A DNA stretch of 64,000 bases, from the NCBI GenBank assembly GCA_009617715.1, contig VTFK01000268.1, positions 124,001 through 188,000 on the forward strand. Direction: 5' to 3'. The notes under the pieces were generated by a model. The model was not told where the DNA came from. It saw only the letters and a program-made list of their open reading frames with translations, and did no database searches. Positions within the stretch are counted from its first letter, which is position 1; each line of letters opens with the position of its first letter. A program made the translations under genes and the position numbers. The DNA is from Plectrocnemia conspersa (taxonomy: Eukaryota; Arthropoda; Insecta; Trichoptera; Polycentropodidae). Below are positions 35,097 through 48,913 of the stretch, in pieces.

Positions 35097-38000
35097 ATTT
35101 CAAAATTGATGCAATTAAATACATTACAACATTTTGTTTAGGAAAATCATGGAGAAAAAATAAAGAGGTTTAAAATGCAGTTTTCGTATATTATTTTATT
35201 TTGGATCTTTGTAAAAAATTTGTTTATCTCTAAGGGTCATGAAAACAAAATCTTGTTTCCATTCTTTAACAATAAACATATATTCTATGAAGCTGCTATA
35301 ATTAATTACTCCCACAGGAATTGTTAAAACAATTAGTAAATAATTGACATTGCTCATACACCATTTTATCAAATGTATAAGAGCTAGGACATTACCGTAT
35401 TAAACTATAGTACAGTTAAACTAGTAGCAAACGGAGCTACGCTGAATTGACATAAATGGTCGTTAAAAGCAGCTGAAAAAAGCAGACACTTTTTATTTTT
35501 CTTGACCGTTCATCAGTCTACCATTTCAGTTTATTTTTGATACAACATAATATACATGTTTATGTATATATCGTTATTTTACAAAAAATATGAAAAATAT
35601 CGTTTCAATATATTTTAAGCATAGATAAGGAAGAAACACCTAAGAGATATAGAAGGGCTTATATGTATTCTATATTAATAGGTATAATACACACAGTACT
35701 TCTCAATGTGACGGTTTAAATGCCGTATAGAGTTTAATACAAACATTGTTTTAAAGTTGCACTATTCAAGCGTAATAATTTTAAACCAGTGTTTATGTAC
35801 GATACACTCGCTCGAAAGGTTGTTCAATTTCACACATTTATGTGCACGTTTTCAACAATGTCCAACATTGTCCAACAATGGCGTACAACAATCGTAAGGG
35901 GACTTTTACGATCGCTCACGAGATGAGTTCGCACAGTGATAGGTCGTCAAAATAGATGTGTTGTCCATCGCCGTATTATGACCGCGCTAGTAAAACCCTT
36001 GACTAAAAAATTATCTCATACAACGTAATAATACCTAGGTATTCGTCTCTCTCTCTCTTTCTCCCTATCCCTAGAAGTATCGACCGAATCGTTCTCGGCT
36101 ATATATAAATTGTATAACACACAATAATTCTGTTCTCAAGCCGTGAGACGCAATTATGTAAGGAATGCAAAGTCTACACATACCTCACTGTCGTATTCTG
36201 CTACTTCAAGTATTTCTATTGCTCTTTTGAAATTTTGAAAGTCTATGCATTATAAAAATGATAAATTGTGTATATATTGCATTAGCTTTGTATAAATATT
36301 CTCGCTAGCTACATAAAAGCTTTCAGTTAAAACTCTTTATAGAATAATATGATTTTTTTCTACAAAAATATTTTTTTTAGTAATACTTATAAGTCTGGCA
36401 TTATCGTAGTGAAAAATAATGCTTTTTACACTAAATGCAAATATATAATTAATGCCAGATAATGTCAGTATTTATTGGAATTGTTTGTTTTGTTTGATTT
36501 TAAAATAAATAACTAGAGGTTAACCAGTGTCGTTTTGTTTTCATACAAATATTTTATTTAGGATCAGAATAGCGTATTCTGTAAGGTCTAGACTAGTAAC
36601 TTAGAGGCACTGGTTCAAGCCAATACAGCAAACTCGAATTCTAGATTATAAAAATGCGTTAAGTGACATCTATTGATTATAAATTAAAATACATTTAAAT
36701 GTACTTAATTATGTTAGTTGATACAGATTTACCATAGTGTAACGCATTAGGCTTACGCCTATTTGGTTATAATGGGCGACTAAAATTAAAATAAATATAT
36801 GCAAAATGGTATTTAAATTTATCTGGGAAGAAACAATGCGGCAACTAAATGTTGAGTTTTTAAACTATTTTCAGGTAATAAAAAAATATGGCTATAAATT
36901 ATTATTTATTATATCTAAAGATATGTAACAAACAAGATCACACGTTCCAGTTTTCGATACACCTTAAAATACTATTCACATGCTTAGTATATTTAGAGGA
37001 TATTTTTTAATTTGTAATTGTTACACGACCGAAGATTTAGATTAAGAAATTGCGGTTTTAAAACAAGATACGTCTTGTAGAAAAGTGTATTACAAGCGGC
37101 ATAAACTTTCGCATTACTCAATTGCATATTTTATTTTAAACTTGCATATTTAAAGAAGTAAAAAGTTAGTAACACAAAGTTAAATAAAGAAAGTAATACG
37201 TAGAATCTAATTTTGTATTGAGAGACATTTCATTAAAACTTAGACGCAACTATAATATTTACAATTTGAATTTCCCTAACTTAGTTTCTTAATATTGTAA
37301 TGAAATACAATTCAAAAGCAATTTCTATTACATACTTTTAAAGTTATTTGCATTTATTTCGTTATAAATTGTGTTAAGTTTTACCTTTCTAAAATTTTGT
37401 GATTTCAATAGTTTAAAGTAAGTTATAATTTATATTATAAATTATAAGCATATAACATATTAGAGTTATTATTTTTTGCTCTATAATATCTTTATACTAT
37501 AGTGTAAAAGTTAAACTAAACATGATAAAAGGAGTCTAAAGACTATTATTATTTTATTTTTTTGGGTTTAAAACCTTAAATATTTTACTATATTTTACAA
37601 CGCATTTATTATTTATATATGTTTAGAATAATGCAATAAACTAGTCAGATCAACAATACTATGGAGCTTACTTTTATTAATACTAAGCAAATATTTTATT
37701 GTATAAAATATAAAATTTTCATTAGTTCATTAGTCAAAATAGGTTTTGGTATGTTTTTAGCACGACTAAAAGAAACTAAACATATTTTTTGTGTCTTTCA
37801 AATTGCTATAATAAACTTCTGTATTGCTTTAAAATTAAAATGAAAGTTCAATACATATTTCTTAATAAAAACGCAGTTGTTTTATTATTGTATATTTGAC
37901 GTGCTGGAAAACACTATTGAAAATAAATAAAGGAATAGCTTCAAGATTGCTATTTTAGTCTGCGCTTATTTCTTAATCATAAACTTCAAATAAGAATTCA

Positions 38001-39879
38001 ACGTTTTTAGTTGTACAGAATATTAATTTTGTTATTTACTATATAGCAAGACGCAGCATAATGTCTACAAATAATATGATTTTTAATAATGAATGGTTAG
38101 ATCCTTAAGGATTTCACGCAGTTGTTTGCTTTAGAAAATGGTATTAAAGGCAAATTTACTAACGGCTGTAAGATTACAAGTTTGCGTTTATCTTTTAAAA
38201 TTTATGCAACCCATAAATAAAAATACCGTTCCATTATTTGTTAAGCTATTCATTTTAAGAATGAAACTTTCATTAACACTTTAAGCGCCAGCGACTCTTT
38301 CCAACTTAATTTACTGATAACTAATGCTAGTACAATAATCATTAATAAAAAAAAAAATTAATTGTAAATAGCTCGTTAATGAATTTGTAAAAAAAATATC
38401 CGCCCGCAAGTCACTAGCGTTTAAGTGGTTAAGAAGCTGTAAATATTTTTTTGCGTCTCTTAAATTGCTATAATAGTTTTTTAACACATTTATAATAATT
38501 CTGTCTTTAAATGTGAGTTTTACTACTACTTATTCACTAGAAAAAACACTTAACACATTGTCTACAAAGCACATTTTTAATAGCAATAGGCTGTCAAATA
38601 CCTAAAGAGTTCGCGCAGTTGTTTACCTTTAATATTTTTGCCGTACTGGAAAACGGCATTACAAATCATATCGTATATTTACAATATTTCTTAATTGCGT
38701 TTATTAAACATGTGAGAGCTTAAAATTACTTTATTTGTCAAAATAATAAATTTTTAATTAAATTTTACAGCCATAATGTATGCATTCATATTTAAATCAT
38801 CGAAAGAGTGCAACCTGATCTTTGAGATGCCTTTGAGTCCATGTGATAAAAAAAAAAATATATGCTCAAATTAAGTGTGATTTTGAAATAGCTTGAAACT
38901 AAACAAATATATGCACTTTAGTTTAATCGTAATGTTTACAAATTACAAAAAAAATATGTTTAAAATTTTTTTACTATTTTAGTTTTTAAAAATTAGCTTA
39001 TATATCAATAATAAATTCGACATTAAATTATACTTCAACAAGATTTTAGCAATTAGAATTTTAAACCTTAATCAATACAATCTTTAAAAATATATATGTA
39101 TTCATTTTACATGTTTTAATTATTACACAGAAATTATATTAATTGAGATTTTTATGCAAAATTTATTAATTTACTGAAATAAAAAAAATAAAAAAATACT
39201 TTCAGTAGCATTTTTGTGTTTAATGTATTTTATGAAATATATAAATATATGGTTATATTTTTTTATAAAATAGAACACAATAAATAAAATAAATATTTTT
39301 TACAAATTAATAAATAAACTGATTTTATCATTGTGGCAAAATTTAATTTATATATTTATATATAATAATATATAATATAAATAAATTCTAGGAATCGTTT
39401 TTTATTAGAAATGCCTAATTTACATGACCTTTACAATAAACAGAATTCTTGTGAATAAAATCAAATATATTGAATTTGACCTTTACTTTCCGAATATTCC
39501 TTTATGTTATTTTCCGTCATACTTAAATCTTCTGACGAACAGTAAATACGAATAAAATAATAAATAGACAACGGTAGTATTACGTGAATTGTGGCTTGAG
39601 ACAAATTGTAGGTAAAATATATATGTGCCCAGTGCTAACCCTAAATAAAAAATTGAATACATTGCTACGAATACAATTCAAATTATTATTACATAATAAT
39701 TAAAATGGATTTTTACATGTAAACTGAGTCTACATCACGGAGGGCGCATTTTTTTTGCACCTTAAGGATTGCATATAGTGATTACATTAAACTATTGTAT
39801 TTATTATTCAAAAAAATATTAACCCATTAGAACTACATGTTTCGATAAAATATTTTAAATATAGTTTTGTACCTCTGTT

Positions 39880-40270
39880 TCACACAGTCGACAAATGTCA
39901 TTATCACTTTCCGATAACCGTTGATAAATTGGCACAGAGTTGCCTTATCGCGAACAAATGTCGCTTTATTAACCTAGTCCCCAGACGCGGGCGAAATTAA
40001 ATCGGCGAGCGGCGTGCCGAATAATTTCGACCCACCCTGTGTGTACCTATAACGGCACTTAGTGTATGCATATTGAATAATGCCGTGAATGGGAGACTTA
40101 ACGACCGCTGGGATGCTACCCGGATGATGTTGGGAATTCGAGGCGGGATCCATGAGATCACTTGTGGAAAAAATTCAGTCTGGAAAATTAGAGAGAGTGC
40201 TTTTTTTACCGAGCCTGGAAAAGTTTATTTATATTTTTCGTGCGCCGAACGGCGTTTCGAGCCGATAGTT
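39880..40270. other. GC-richer intronic island
   Basis: It contains CCCCAGACGCGGGCGAAATT, GGCGAGCGGCGTGCCGAATA and CGTGCGCCGAACGGCG. A plus-strand 96-codon frame (40073-40363) overlaps it, but the predicted protein has no recognisable domain and no codon-use signal I can defend. Candidate conserved non-coding DNA. Confidence 0.3.
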
Positions 40271-43200
40271 CCTTATACAGGCGAAGTGAAACATGCTATA
40301 GGATTTAAAATATATATGGTTCAACTACGTACCGAAGAGATAAATAACCAATTTATAAGCTAATCTACGCTTCGATGTCTTTCAGCAGCATTTTGAAACA
40401 AGGCGATCATTATTTCGTGCTTTGAACTTAAATTATTAAATTCTAAATTATTTAATTATTGCTGTTTATTTTATAAATTCATATTTAAAAAAAATTAAGC
40501 TAGAACATATTACGAGTAAAATTTTGTTTTACTGAGACAATGATAATGTGGGGACGAGATTTATTTGGCCACAAGATAACAACAGCACATTGGCAACACT
40601 GAAATGGCGGCAGCGAGAGCAACATATTTTTTCTGCCAATCTCATATCATTTAGCTTGATAGCAATATGACTACAAATATAATAACAAAAAAAATTATTT
40701 TTGTCTATTTTCACATGTAACCTTACGTCCTTTAAAATAAATTAATCGTATGCAAATAATATGTAAGTCAAAAATTAAAAGCTACTACCAATTAAAATCA
40801 AATTTTTTTTACTTTAATATGTTATTAATTTCTAGTTGAAAAAGCAGCGGTAAGTTCAACCGAAAATAATAAAAGTGTAATATTCCTATATATTTATTAC
40901 TGTATTTTTGATTGTAACTCGTTTAAGTAATTTTTAAAGTCTACAGATTAAAAAAAAATAAAATTATTTTTCAGTGGAAAGTATTTCATCGATTTATTAG
41001 TTGCAGTCAAAAGTTTTATGTTTTTCACTTAAATTTATAAACTCGAATTAACCTTATATTTTACAATATAATTTATTAAATGTAATACTAACTTAAACCA
41101 AACTAAGGTCCATCTAGCCATATATATAATAAACTCAACTCAAGCATCTTTAACTAATATATTATTTTTACAACAAACATAGGTTTATAGCAAATTTAGC
41201 AAACTTAAACAAACTTAATTTTTTTTAAAAAGACTGAAAGCTTAAAGCATCAGTACCATGCACATAAAAATATATGATACCTATACTATATAAATATCAA
41301 TATCGTTATTCATAAATTTATAAGTAATAAAGTCTGATTTAAAAGCTCTTTATATTAAATAAAAGACAATTTATTCAATATAAGAGCAAGCATTACTTTT
41401 TTTAATAATTCAGAATTACTAAAAAATACGAGTGAATTTAATTACTTAATACCGGTTTTATGTAAAATAAAAAGCATTGTTATTTTAAAATACCGATATT
41501 ATATGACGATGTTTGCAGTGAAGAAGATCGAATGTTGTTTTTTTTTGTAACCAAAAAAGAACTTATTTTGAATAAAAAAATATATTACGGGAATCACAGG
41601 TTAAGCTAAGCTTCATTATCATAACCATCAGAGATATTTATAAGCATATACTTCTTAAACGAATAAAATCAATTACTTGTGTTCTGCAAGATATTGTCCA
41701 GTTGCATTAAACTTGCTTTACTACAATTTATTTAATTGCAAAAATTATAAGATATTGATTAAACCAATATAATAAATATAAAATTACAATACAAATGGTC
41801 AAACTGATACAACGATTGCCTGATTAGAATTTAAAAAATATTAAAAATACAAATGAACGAGTTATTAATTAATTTATAAAAAGTGTAGAAGTAAAAAGAT
41901 CTATATCTTTAACATAAGCTATCTGCAATATATTAAGAATGTCTAATTTTAATTAGTTGTTTTATACTTTAATCCCATTTACGCGTTATCGCGTGATAGC
42001 AAAATTTCGCAAAGTTGTGGAGCTTAAATTAATGTAACTAAAGCTCGTTAGTGCAAACGTAATAAAGGTTAAAACTTTTATCAAAAAATATCACCTTTTC
42101 TCAAAACATATAATATACATTTATAATTTTGAGAAAATAGTAAACCGTAATCTGTTAAATTTTATTTAATAGCTCTAAAACCATAAACAAATTGGTAGTA
42201 TAATTTTCTATTAAATTTATATAATATTTATTAGGATTGCTTTTGTTAAAAACATATATAAAAGGGTATTTGATCGATCGAACAAGATTGCAACGCAAAG
42301 TGTTTGTTTTGGGTCTAAGAACTTATGTCCAGAAAGTAAAAAAAATGACAAAGCGTGATGTTTTTAAAAATGTTACTATGTGAGCTTAAAAAAAGCTAAT
42401 TGTTTATCGATTTTTTTAAACAATTTTTCAAGTAAATAAATAATATGTAAATGTCGTTTATAAATAAAAGAAAAAGCAGTAGACCAAGATTTAATCCTCG
42501 CAGAATTTAAGAACATAATTAGTATTCATTGATTATTCAAATCATAACAACAAATTTTCGATAATTCTTATTGAAAACTTTATGATATAGATTTTTTTAT
42601 AGATCTTTATACATATTTAAATTGAGAAAATATTTGTTACATTAATCAAAAATTTATAAAATAATTTAGCTTATACTAAAATTAAGTTAGGTAATCTTTC
42701 CCCGTATATTGCTTACACTTTATTAAATCGTACTTAACCGGACTAAATTTCCTTAACCATTAAAATGTGTCAAATATAAAAAATATTACCTAACTAATCT
42801 AAACATAAATTAATCAGAATTGATTATATATTGACTAACTTTATTATAATCTAATTCTAACCTTAATTTATTGATAACTGATAAAATTTAATATTAATTT
42901 ATATTTAGTATAAAATAAACAATCATAGCTTCATAGTTTTGGAGCAATTAATAATGTGAACTGTATATTGTAATAAATATTGATTATCTTAAATAATCAA
43001 TATTTATACATTACTATATAATTATTTGTAAATAAACGATTCAAGTTAAAGATTGCAGCGATAAAAACATTTTTGTAATTTTATCAAATAAATATTAAAA
43101 ATACAGGAAGACTTTTTATATCATATCAGGTTAAAAGAAAAATATTTGCATTTTTTTTTATGAAAATTTAATTTAGTTTATATAATTTTATAGTTATTTT

Positions 43201-43359
43201 TTTAAAATATTTTTTTTATAAAACAATGTTGTAGAAAATATGACTATATAATTAGATCAAACAAACTGTACGACCTGTAAGTCGACTGGGTTTAATTATG
43301 TTCAGATAATGTTGGTTATTTGTAGCGAATTATTTAAAATATGCTCTTCGTAGGTCGTC

Positions 43360-43450
43360 ATTGAAATAGGTTTACCTGCGAAGAGAGAAGCGGCGGCTTC
43401 TGTAATTTTTGGTCGTCTAAAGACCAGGCGTGTATGACAACCAATTAAAA
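43360..43450 (-). repeat. Interspersed coding remnant R2, copy 2
   Basis: The minus strand codes RRPKITEAAASLFA, matching the core of the frame at 20174-20371. The block GCGAAGAGAGAAGCGGCGGC is nearly identical in DNA to GCGAAGAGAGAAGCGGTGGC in copy 1. Similarity fades outside about 60-90 bp. Confidence 0.6.
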
Positions 43451-46269
43451 AGGAGCGATTTTTTAAAATAAGTTGCTGTCGGCCGCTAAAACAGATTAGA
43501 AGCGGCCGTTTTGAGAGCAAACGCAAATGCACGCTTTATTTTTTCTAAATTTTTTAATCAACTTTGATTCATGGGAAATATAGATTTAATATTTCAAAAT
43601 GTTTCCTACTGTTTTATTCTATTATAGAGAGAAAACCCTTTTTTCTTTGACGAATAAAACGCTTTATGATTTAATTTATTCAACTGTGAGAATAGAATAG
43701 TGGTTTAATTGATAAACCTGGCAAAGTATGTTAGATTTTTTGTACGAGTTTAAAATCGGTGGTAAAGCAGCAAAAACTTTTGTGCTTAAGGATAAAATCT
43801 TTAAAATGAAAATGTTTTTTTATATTATAATATCTTTAGAATAATAATAAATACAATAATATTTATTAACAAGGAGTTAAATGCTTACGCTAAATTTTAA
43901 CTACCAACATTGATTTAAAAGCTTGAAAAGCAGTCATGATTTAATAAAACTGTTAAAAACCGCTGAAAAAACTAAAAAAAAATTTTAAAAGTCGCTGTTA
44001 CGATATTTGTTTTACACAACAGAAACGATCCATTTCTCTATCGGACAAAAGTTAGATAAAAAAAAGCTGCAAAGTTTTTTTGCAGAAGCAAAAATACACA
44101 AAAAAAATTATCATAACTGTTATCGTTGTATGACCTTTGTTTAATTCGCTATACTAATTCAGATTCTGGCAAACGAATTAAAACTATAAGTTTGAAGAAA
44201 CGAAACAAATGTACAAAAAAAGTGCAATTTCCTACATGTGAACTAATCAATTATAAAGGTGCAAATCTCTTGTACGGAAATTTGCAGCCATTTCGAACGA
44301 TTGATTTTCTAAAAGTTAAACGAATTTTGATTTTAAAAAAGCAAACATCATTTTTTTTTGAGTAAAATATTCGAATAAATTAATTAATTTACAGTCACTG
44401 ATAATAAAATAGCAGTCTTAATTAAGGATATATATTTATATATGAATTTTCTAGAGGAAGATGCGCAAGAAGAATAAAATATGATTTATTTGTATTTACT
44501 TAGAAGTATTGCTTCGTGAGCAAAAAGGATATTGTCGGACATTATCTGCCGTTGTGCGTATGACAACCGAAGAAAAGGATCTTTCTTGAATAATGCTGTT
44601 GTTTGCAATATTTGTCTCGTACGCAGAAATAAAATGGTATATTTCACAATATACGTTCATGATTCTGATTCAAAGAATTTATAATAATAAAATAATGTAC
44701 ATTATTATATAAATAATATTTTTTATAGAGTTTTGTATTAAAATTAATTTGTAAAAAAATATGCTTAATAAACATGGAGGAGTAATAAAGATTTTTGTTT
44801 AATATGCAAAATTAGGCAAAATATCATATATGAAACTAATAATTTTAGACACATTGCAGCAATAAATATTGGTGCTAGGTAAATCTCACAAAATGAGTAA
44901 GAGATTTCTTTTTTATATTATATGAAGCCTTTCAAAATAATTTATTAATAACCTCTCGAGTATTTAATTACGTATGTTTTAATACGGTAAAAATTGGTAA
45001 TACTTATTTATATTACAAGGAATTGTTAAATTATTAAAATTCGATGTAAAATCTGTTGATCCAATAATGAATTTTGGAAACAATTTGTTCCAGTCTTTGC
45101 CTACTGCTTATCAAAAATTCGTTCATTGTTTAACAAACTTTTTTCTTTAATATGTGTTTATGTGTTATATATTTATAAAAAAATAACTGTTTTCTACTAC
45201 GATCAACTGTGCTCAAAAATAATATTATTGAATCAATACGGTAGAGAGTTATTCTGTTAAAATTAAAATGTGGCTGTCGATAATAATGTATTTTACAAAT
45301 AACACCTGCTTTATTGTGAAAATAATATTTTTGTTTGTGAATATCAGCGAAAAACTAGTGAATATAATCAAAAAAGAAAATATAACCAATAGTGAACATA
45401 AAAAAACGCTCCTGAATTATCTCAATGCAATTGGGTATATGAAAATGGTTACGATGAAATTTCCAGATCACGATTAAATTTTGAAGGCTGAAATACCAAG
45501 GCTTACAGGAGTCTATCGACTTTGTAAAAAATAATTTTAACAGATACTTTGATTTTAAATATATGCAGAAAATAATAAAAGTACACCAATAATTCAATAA
45601 TAATTAATTTAATAAGTCATAATTCATATGCAGTTGCTTTCCTTAAATAAAAGAAAATATTAATTTTTAAATACTTTAAATATAGAAATATATTTGAGAG
45701 CAATGTTTAAAATACAACTTTTTTTTGCATAGTTTTTAGGTTACATGTAAAAAATAATTATGATCTAATCTGTAATTTATAAAAAAATCACCAAGATTAA
45801 TGACTTTCTTTAATATTTAAGCAATGGATTTTAAGAGCATTAAATTCTGAATCGTGAAATTATTAATAATGAATCAATTGTCAAATTATAATAATAATGA
45901 TATATTATGCTTCATTACATATAATCTCCAAAAACCACATACATACATAGGGAATCTATGTATATATTTTATTAACTTATTCATTTGTAACGTTGTAAGA
46001 ATAGAATTTTCTTTGTTTGGAAATAGACATAAATAGTATATAATTTGTTTAGTGGTTCTTAAACCGTGGTCTTTTTTCTGCCTATCCATTTTTGGTGGAT
46101 GTTTATATTGAGAAAAAACACATAAGAATGTGTGTTTTTTTCCTTATTCTTTTCCATTTTATTTTATTTTTTTAAACCATGGAAAAATTGACCTATATTT
46201 TTAACAAAATTATCTGTTGTGACAGAAGTTTTATTGCGTATTTACACATATTAATTATGTATTCTTAAA

Positions 46270-46482
46270 TTGCAGGTCTTGTTATAGTTTTTTAAATAAT
46301 TTGTTTTTATTATTTAATTTACTTTTGCGGCAGAGAAGAGGATATAATTTTGCTCTGGTTGTTTTAATCTTTAGAATTAGTTTATTAAAATGTGATTTTC
46401 TAGAAAGTTTGCAATCTAAGGTGAGACCTACGTACCTAGTATAAAAGCTTGTTATACATTTTAATGTTAAATAAATTATCAA
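46270..46482 (-). mobile_element. Jockey-like LINE fragment (post-RT region)
   Basis: The minus strand is open and reads YVGLTLDCKLSRKSHFNKL, then KTTRAKLYPLLCRKSKLN and NKNKLFKKL. YLG..LD.KL.W..H, then LYPLL.RKS.LS..NKL, is a widespread motif series in jockey-type ORF2 proteins just after the reverse transcriptase. The fragment is truncated at both sides. Confidence 0.75.
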
Positions 46483-47109
46483 CAGCGAAAGGCCCTTTTT
46501 TTTCTATGAGAAAATATTACTGCGACGCTTTTAGTAGAATTTGTAGTGACTAGTGATCGAACCTTTTTTCCACGATTTTTATTTTGTTTTATAGTATATT
46601 CACTTCTTTATAGAGATTTTTATAAGAACATAAAATAGTCGTGATGTCCGTGAATTAAGCAGTGATATAATTTATGTGAGGCTTAGTTGAAAAATCACTC
46701 GTAAATATTGTGAATAGGAAAAATATTTTGTATTTTTGCAACATCGTTTTATCTAATTTATTAGGCAAATATAATATTGTTGCACAATTATTAAAATAGG
46801 GCAATATTATACTATTGTAAGTTATCTTCCAGACTCATCTGCTAGAGTTCCAGGAGATAAGAATTTAACCGCTTAAAAACGAGTTTATTAAATTAACTAA
46901 AGCTACTGAAAATAATTGGGAATAATCTTTCATTTGTACAATACATTGTTCATGTTCATTATTATTATTTAAGAGTAATTATAAATAAATTAAATTATAA
47001 GGAAATTTTTTTAATCGTAAAAAAAATAGTAGTAAAACAGGTATATTATCCTGGATAAAAAATATGTTACGTATAAATACAAAATAAATATTATACAATA
47101 GTAATATCA

Positions 47110-47405
47110 TTTTATAAAACAATATTGCAAAAATTACAAAAGAGGGCAATGAGAGTAGTTTTATTCAAATATCGATTAACTATTTGTATAAGTATAATTG
47201 ATAGTTTGGAATGGTTGAATATTCTAGAAATATTGAAAATTAATGGTAAATATTTAATAAGAAATAATGATGTACATAAATGTAATATTAAAAATAAAAA
47301 CAATGCAAGATTAGCAAGGCATAAGAAAATGAGTACGGCCAGGGGAATAATTGAATCTGTATGATATAGCCGGGTTTCTAAATGGAATAAAAAAACACTT
47401 TCGTG
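47110..47405 (+). mobile_element. LINE ORF2 C-terminal fragment
   Basis: The plus strand reads LQKLQKRAMRVVLFKYRLT, then IIDSLEWLNILEILK and LARHKKMSTARGIIESV before a stop. The pattern QK.QKRA.R.I......T....ML..L.WL.I is the ORF2 C-terminal region of jockey/CR1-like LINEs. It is in the opposite orientation to the neighbouring pieces at 46270 and 48914, so it is a separate insertion. Confidence 0.7.
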
Positions 47406-47879
47406 CATTATGAAGTAGATAATAATGTAAGTTTTTTTTTGTATTTTATTTATGTTTATATTATGTATTATACAATGTTATGAACAATAAGCTATATTAG
47501 ATAAATAAATTAATAAATATTACTTGCTGATAATTTACATCCCCAAAATTATAAATTATAAAGTATGTGTCGTTAAATATTTATTGAAAATTATTTATGT
47601 TGTATGAATTATAATAGTGATCAATAAAGTTCATACAATTAAAATATTTTTGGGTCTTCTTACCCCTAAATAAGTACATAATATATATATAATAGGTAGA
47701 CAAACTAATTTTTGTGATTAAAAAATGAACAGCAGTGTATTTGTTATTATTATTTTTTAATAGCCCGATTTGGATACCAGTTTATGCAGAAAAATGTTAT
47801 AAAATATCTGGTCAAATCTGGTACTATACTGCATTATTATCAACCTGAACTGAGCAACGCTGTCACATGCTGTAATTCA

Positions 47880-48640
47880 AGGTACTACAGACAACGACTG
47901 AGAAAATAAATTTGAAACCACGACTGGGGTGCTAAAGTTCGGTTTCATTTCCATTTCTCGTATTAGGCAATTTCATATATCCACACATATTCATGGGATT
48001 CTGCGGACGACTGTGTTTAAGGAACAAACGAATCTGTCGTCGGAAAGTCCAATCCGGTTTATGTACGCTTTTCACGTGAGCAATTTTCACGAGCAGAAGG
48101 TCCGGACAAAAGTACGTGGGAAATCTGGGTGCTGGTGAAGCAAATAAAAACCCGATACACACACCCGTCCCGGGCAATAAATGTGGTTTGAGTTTCTCCA
48201 TAAATGTGGAAAAACTGAGATTTTTCCAGGAAGCGTTATTATTTTTAATATTATTATATCATCGCATAAATATACCGGAAAATTCTCGACAAACGCATAA
48301 ACTAAGAATTTTTGAAACTCTCCTAGTCGAGTATGTAAATACTCGGGGTTCAAGTTTCGATGAATTATTCGTAATTTAATTACCGTCAAATTGGCGTATA
48401 ATAACTGCGGGACTCACGGAACAGTATAGCCCACACGCTAAATTGTCTATTAAAAGTTGTTGAAAATATTTAATAAGTTTACTTTTCTGGTTTCGGGGGC
48501 ATATCTGCTTTTCGGGGAAAGTTCGAGTGGTTTGCGCGGGTGTTTCCGAAAAGTCGACCGCGACCAAAGTTTTTAATTTTGGTTTCGGTACTTCGTCGTA
48601 CGCCTGCGTAGATGTGATTCGTAATTACTTCCGGGAATAG
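47880..48640. other. Longest GC-richer intronic island
   Basis: About 750 bp with repeated CCGGAAA/TTTTCCGG-like words, CACCCGTCCCGGGCAATAAA, GGTTTCGGGGGCATATCTGC and GGTTTGCGCGGGTGTTTCCG. Frames are open on both strands at once (for example 48087-48389 minus and 48116-48379 plus), which reflects composition rather than coding. The block is flanked by LINE debris. Candidate conserved non-coding cluster. Confidence 0.3.
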
Positions 48641-48913
48641 CAATTTTCCTTTATTTAAAAAAAAATTAAGAAAATCCCATTTAACTTGTTTATAAACGAT
48701 TTTCTTTAAATTTAAATACATTTTTCTCGGCAAAGCATTAACTTTATAAAGCAACACAATCTTTTCAATTAATTTATTTATTTCAGTGCTGATGATTTTG
48801 ACCGTTCAAGACCTCACTATGTAATAACCTTTAATTTTCTAGTTATTTATTTATTAAAATTATAACCATCGTGACCTGATAGACAAACCCAATGCGTCAC
48901 GATAGAAAAAGTA

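Noticed and set aside
40073..40363. 96-codon plus-strand frame
   Set aside because: It coincides with a GC-richer island where open frames are expected to lengthen. No motif and no splice context.
48087..48389. 100-codon minus-strand frame overlapping other frames on both strands
   Set aside because: Simultaneous openness in several frames reflects composition. None resembles a protein.
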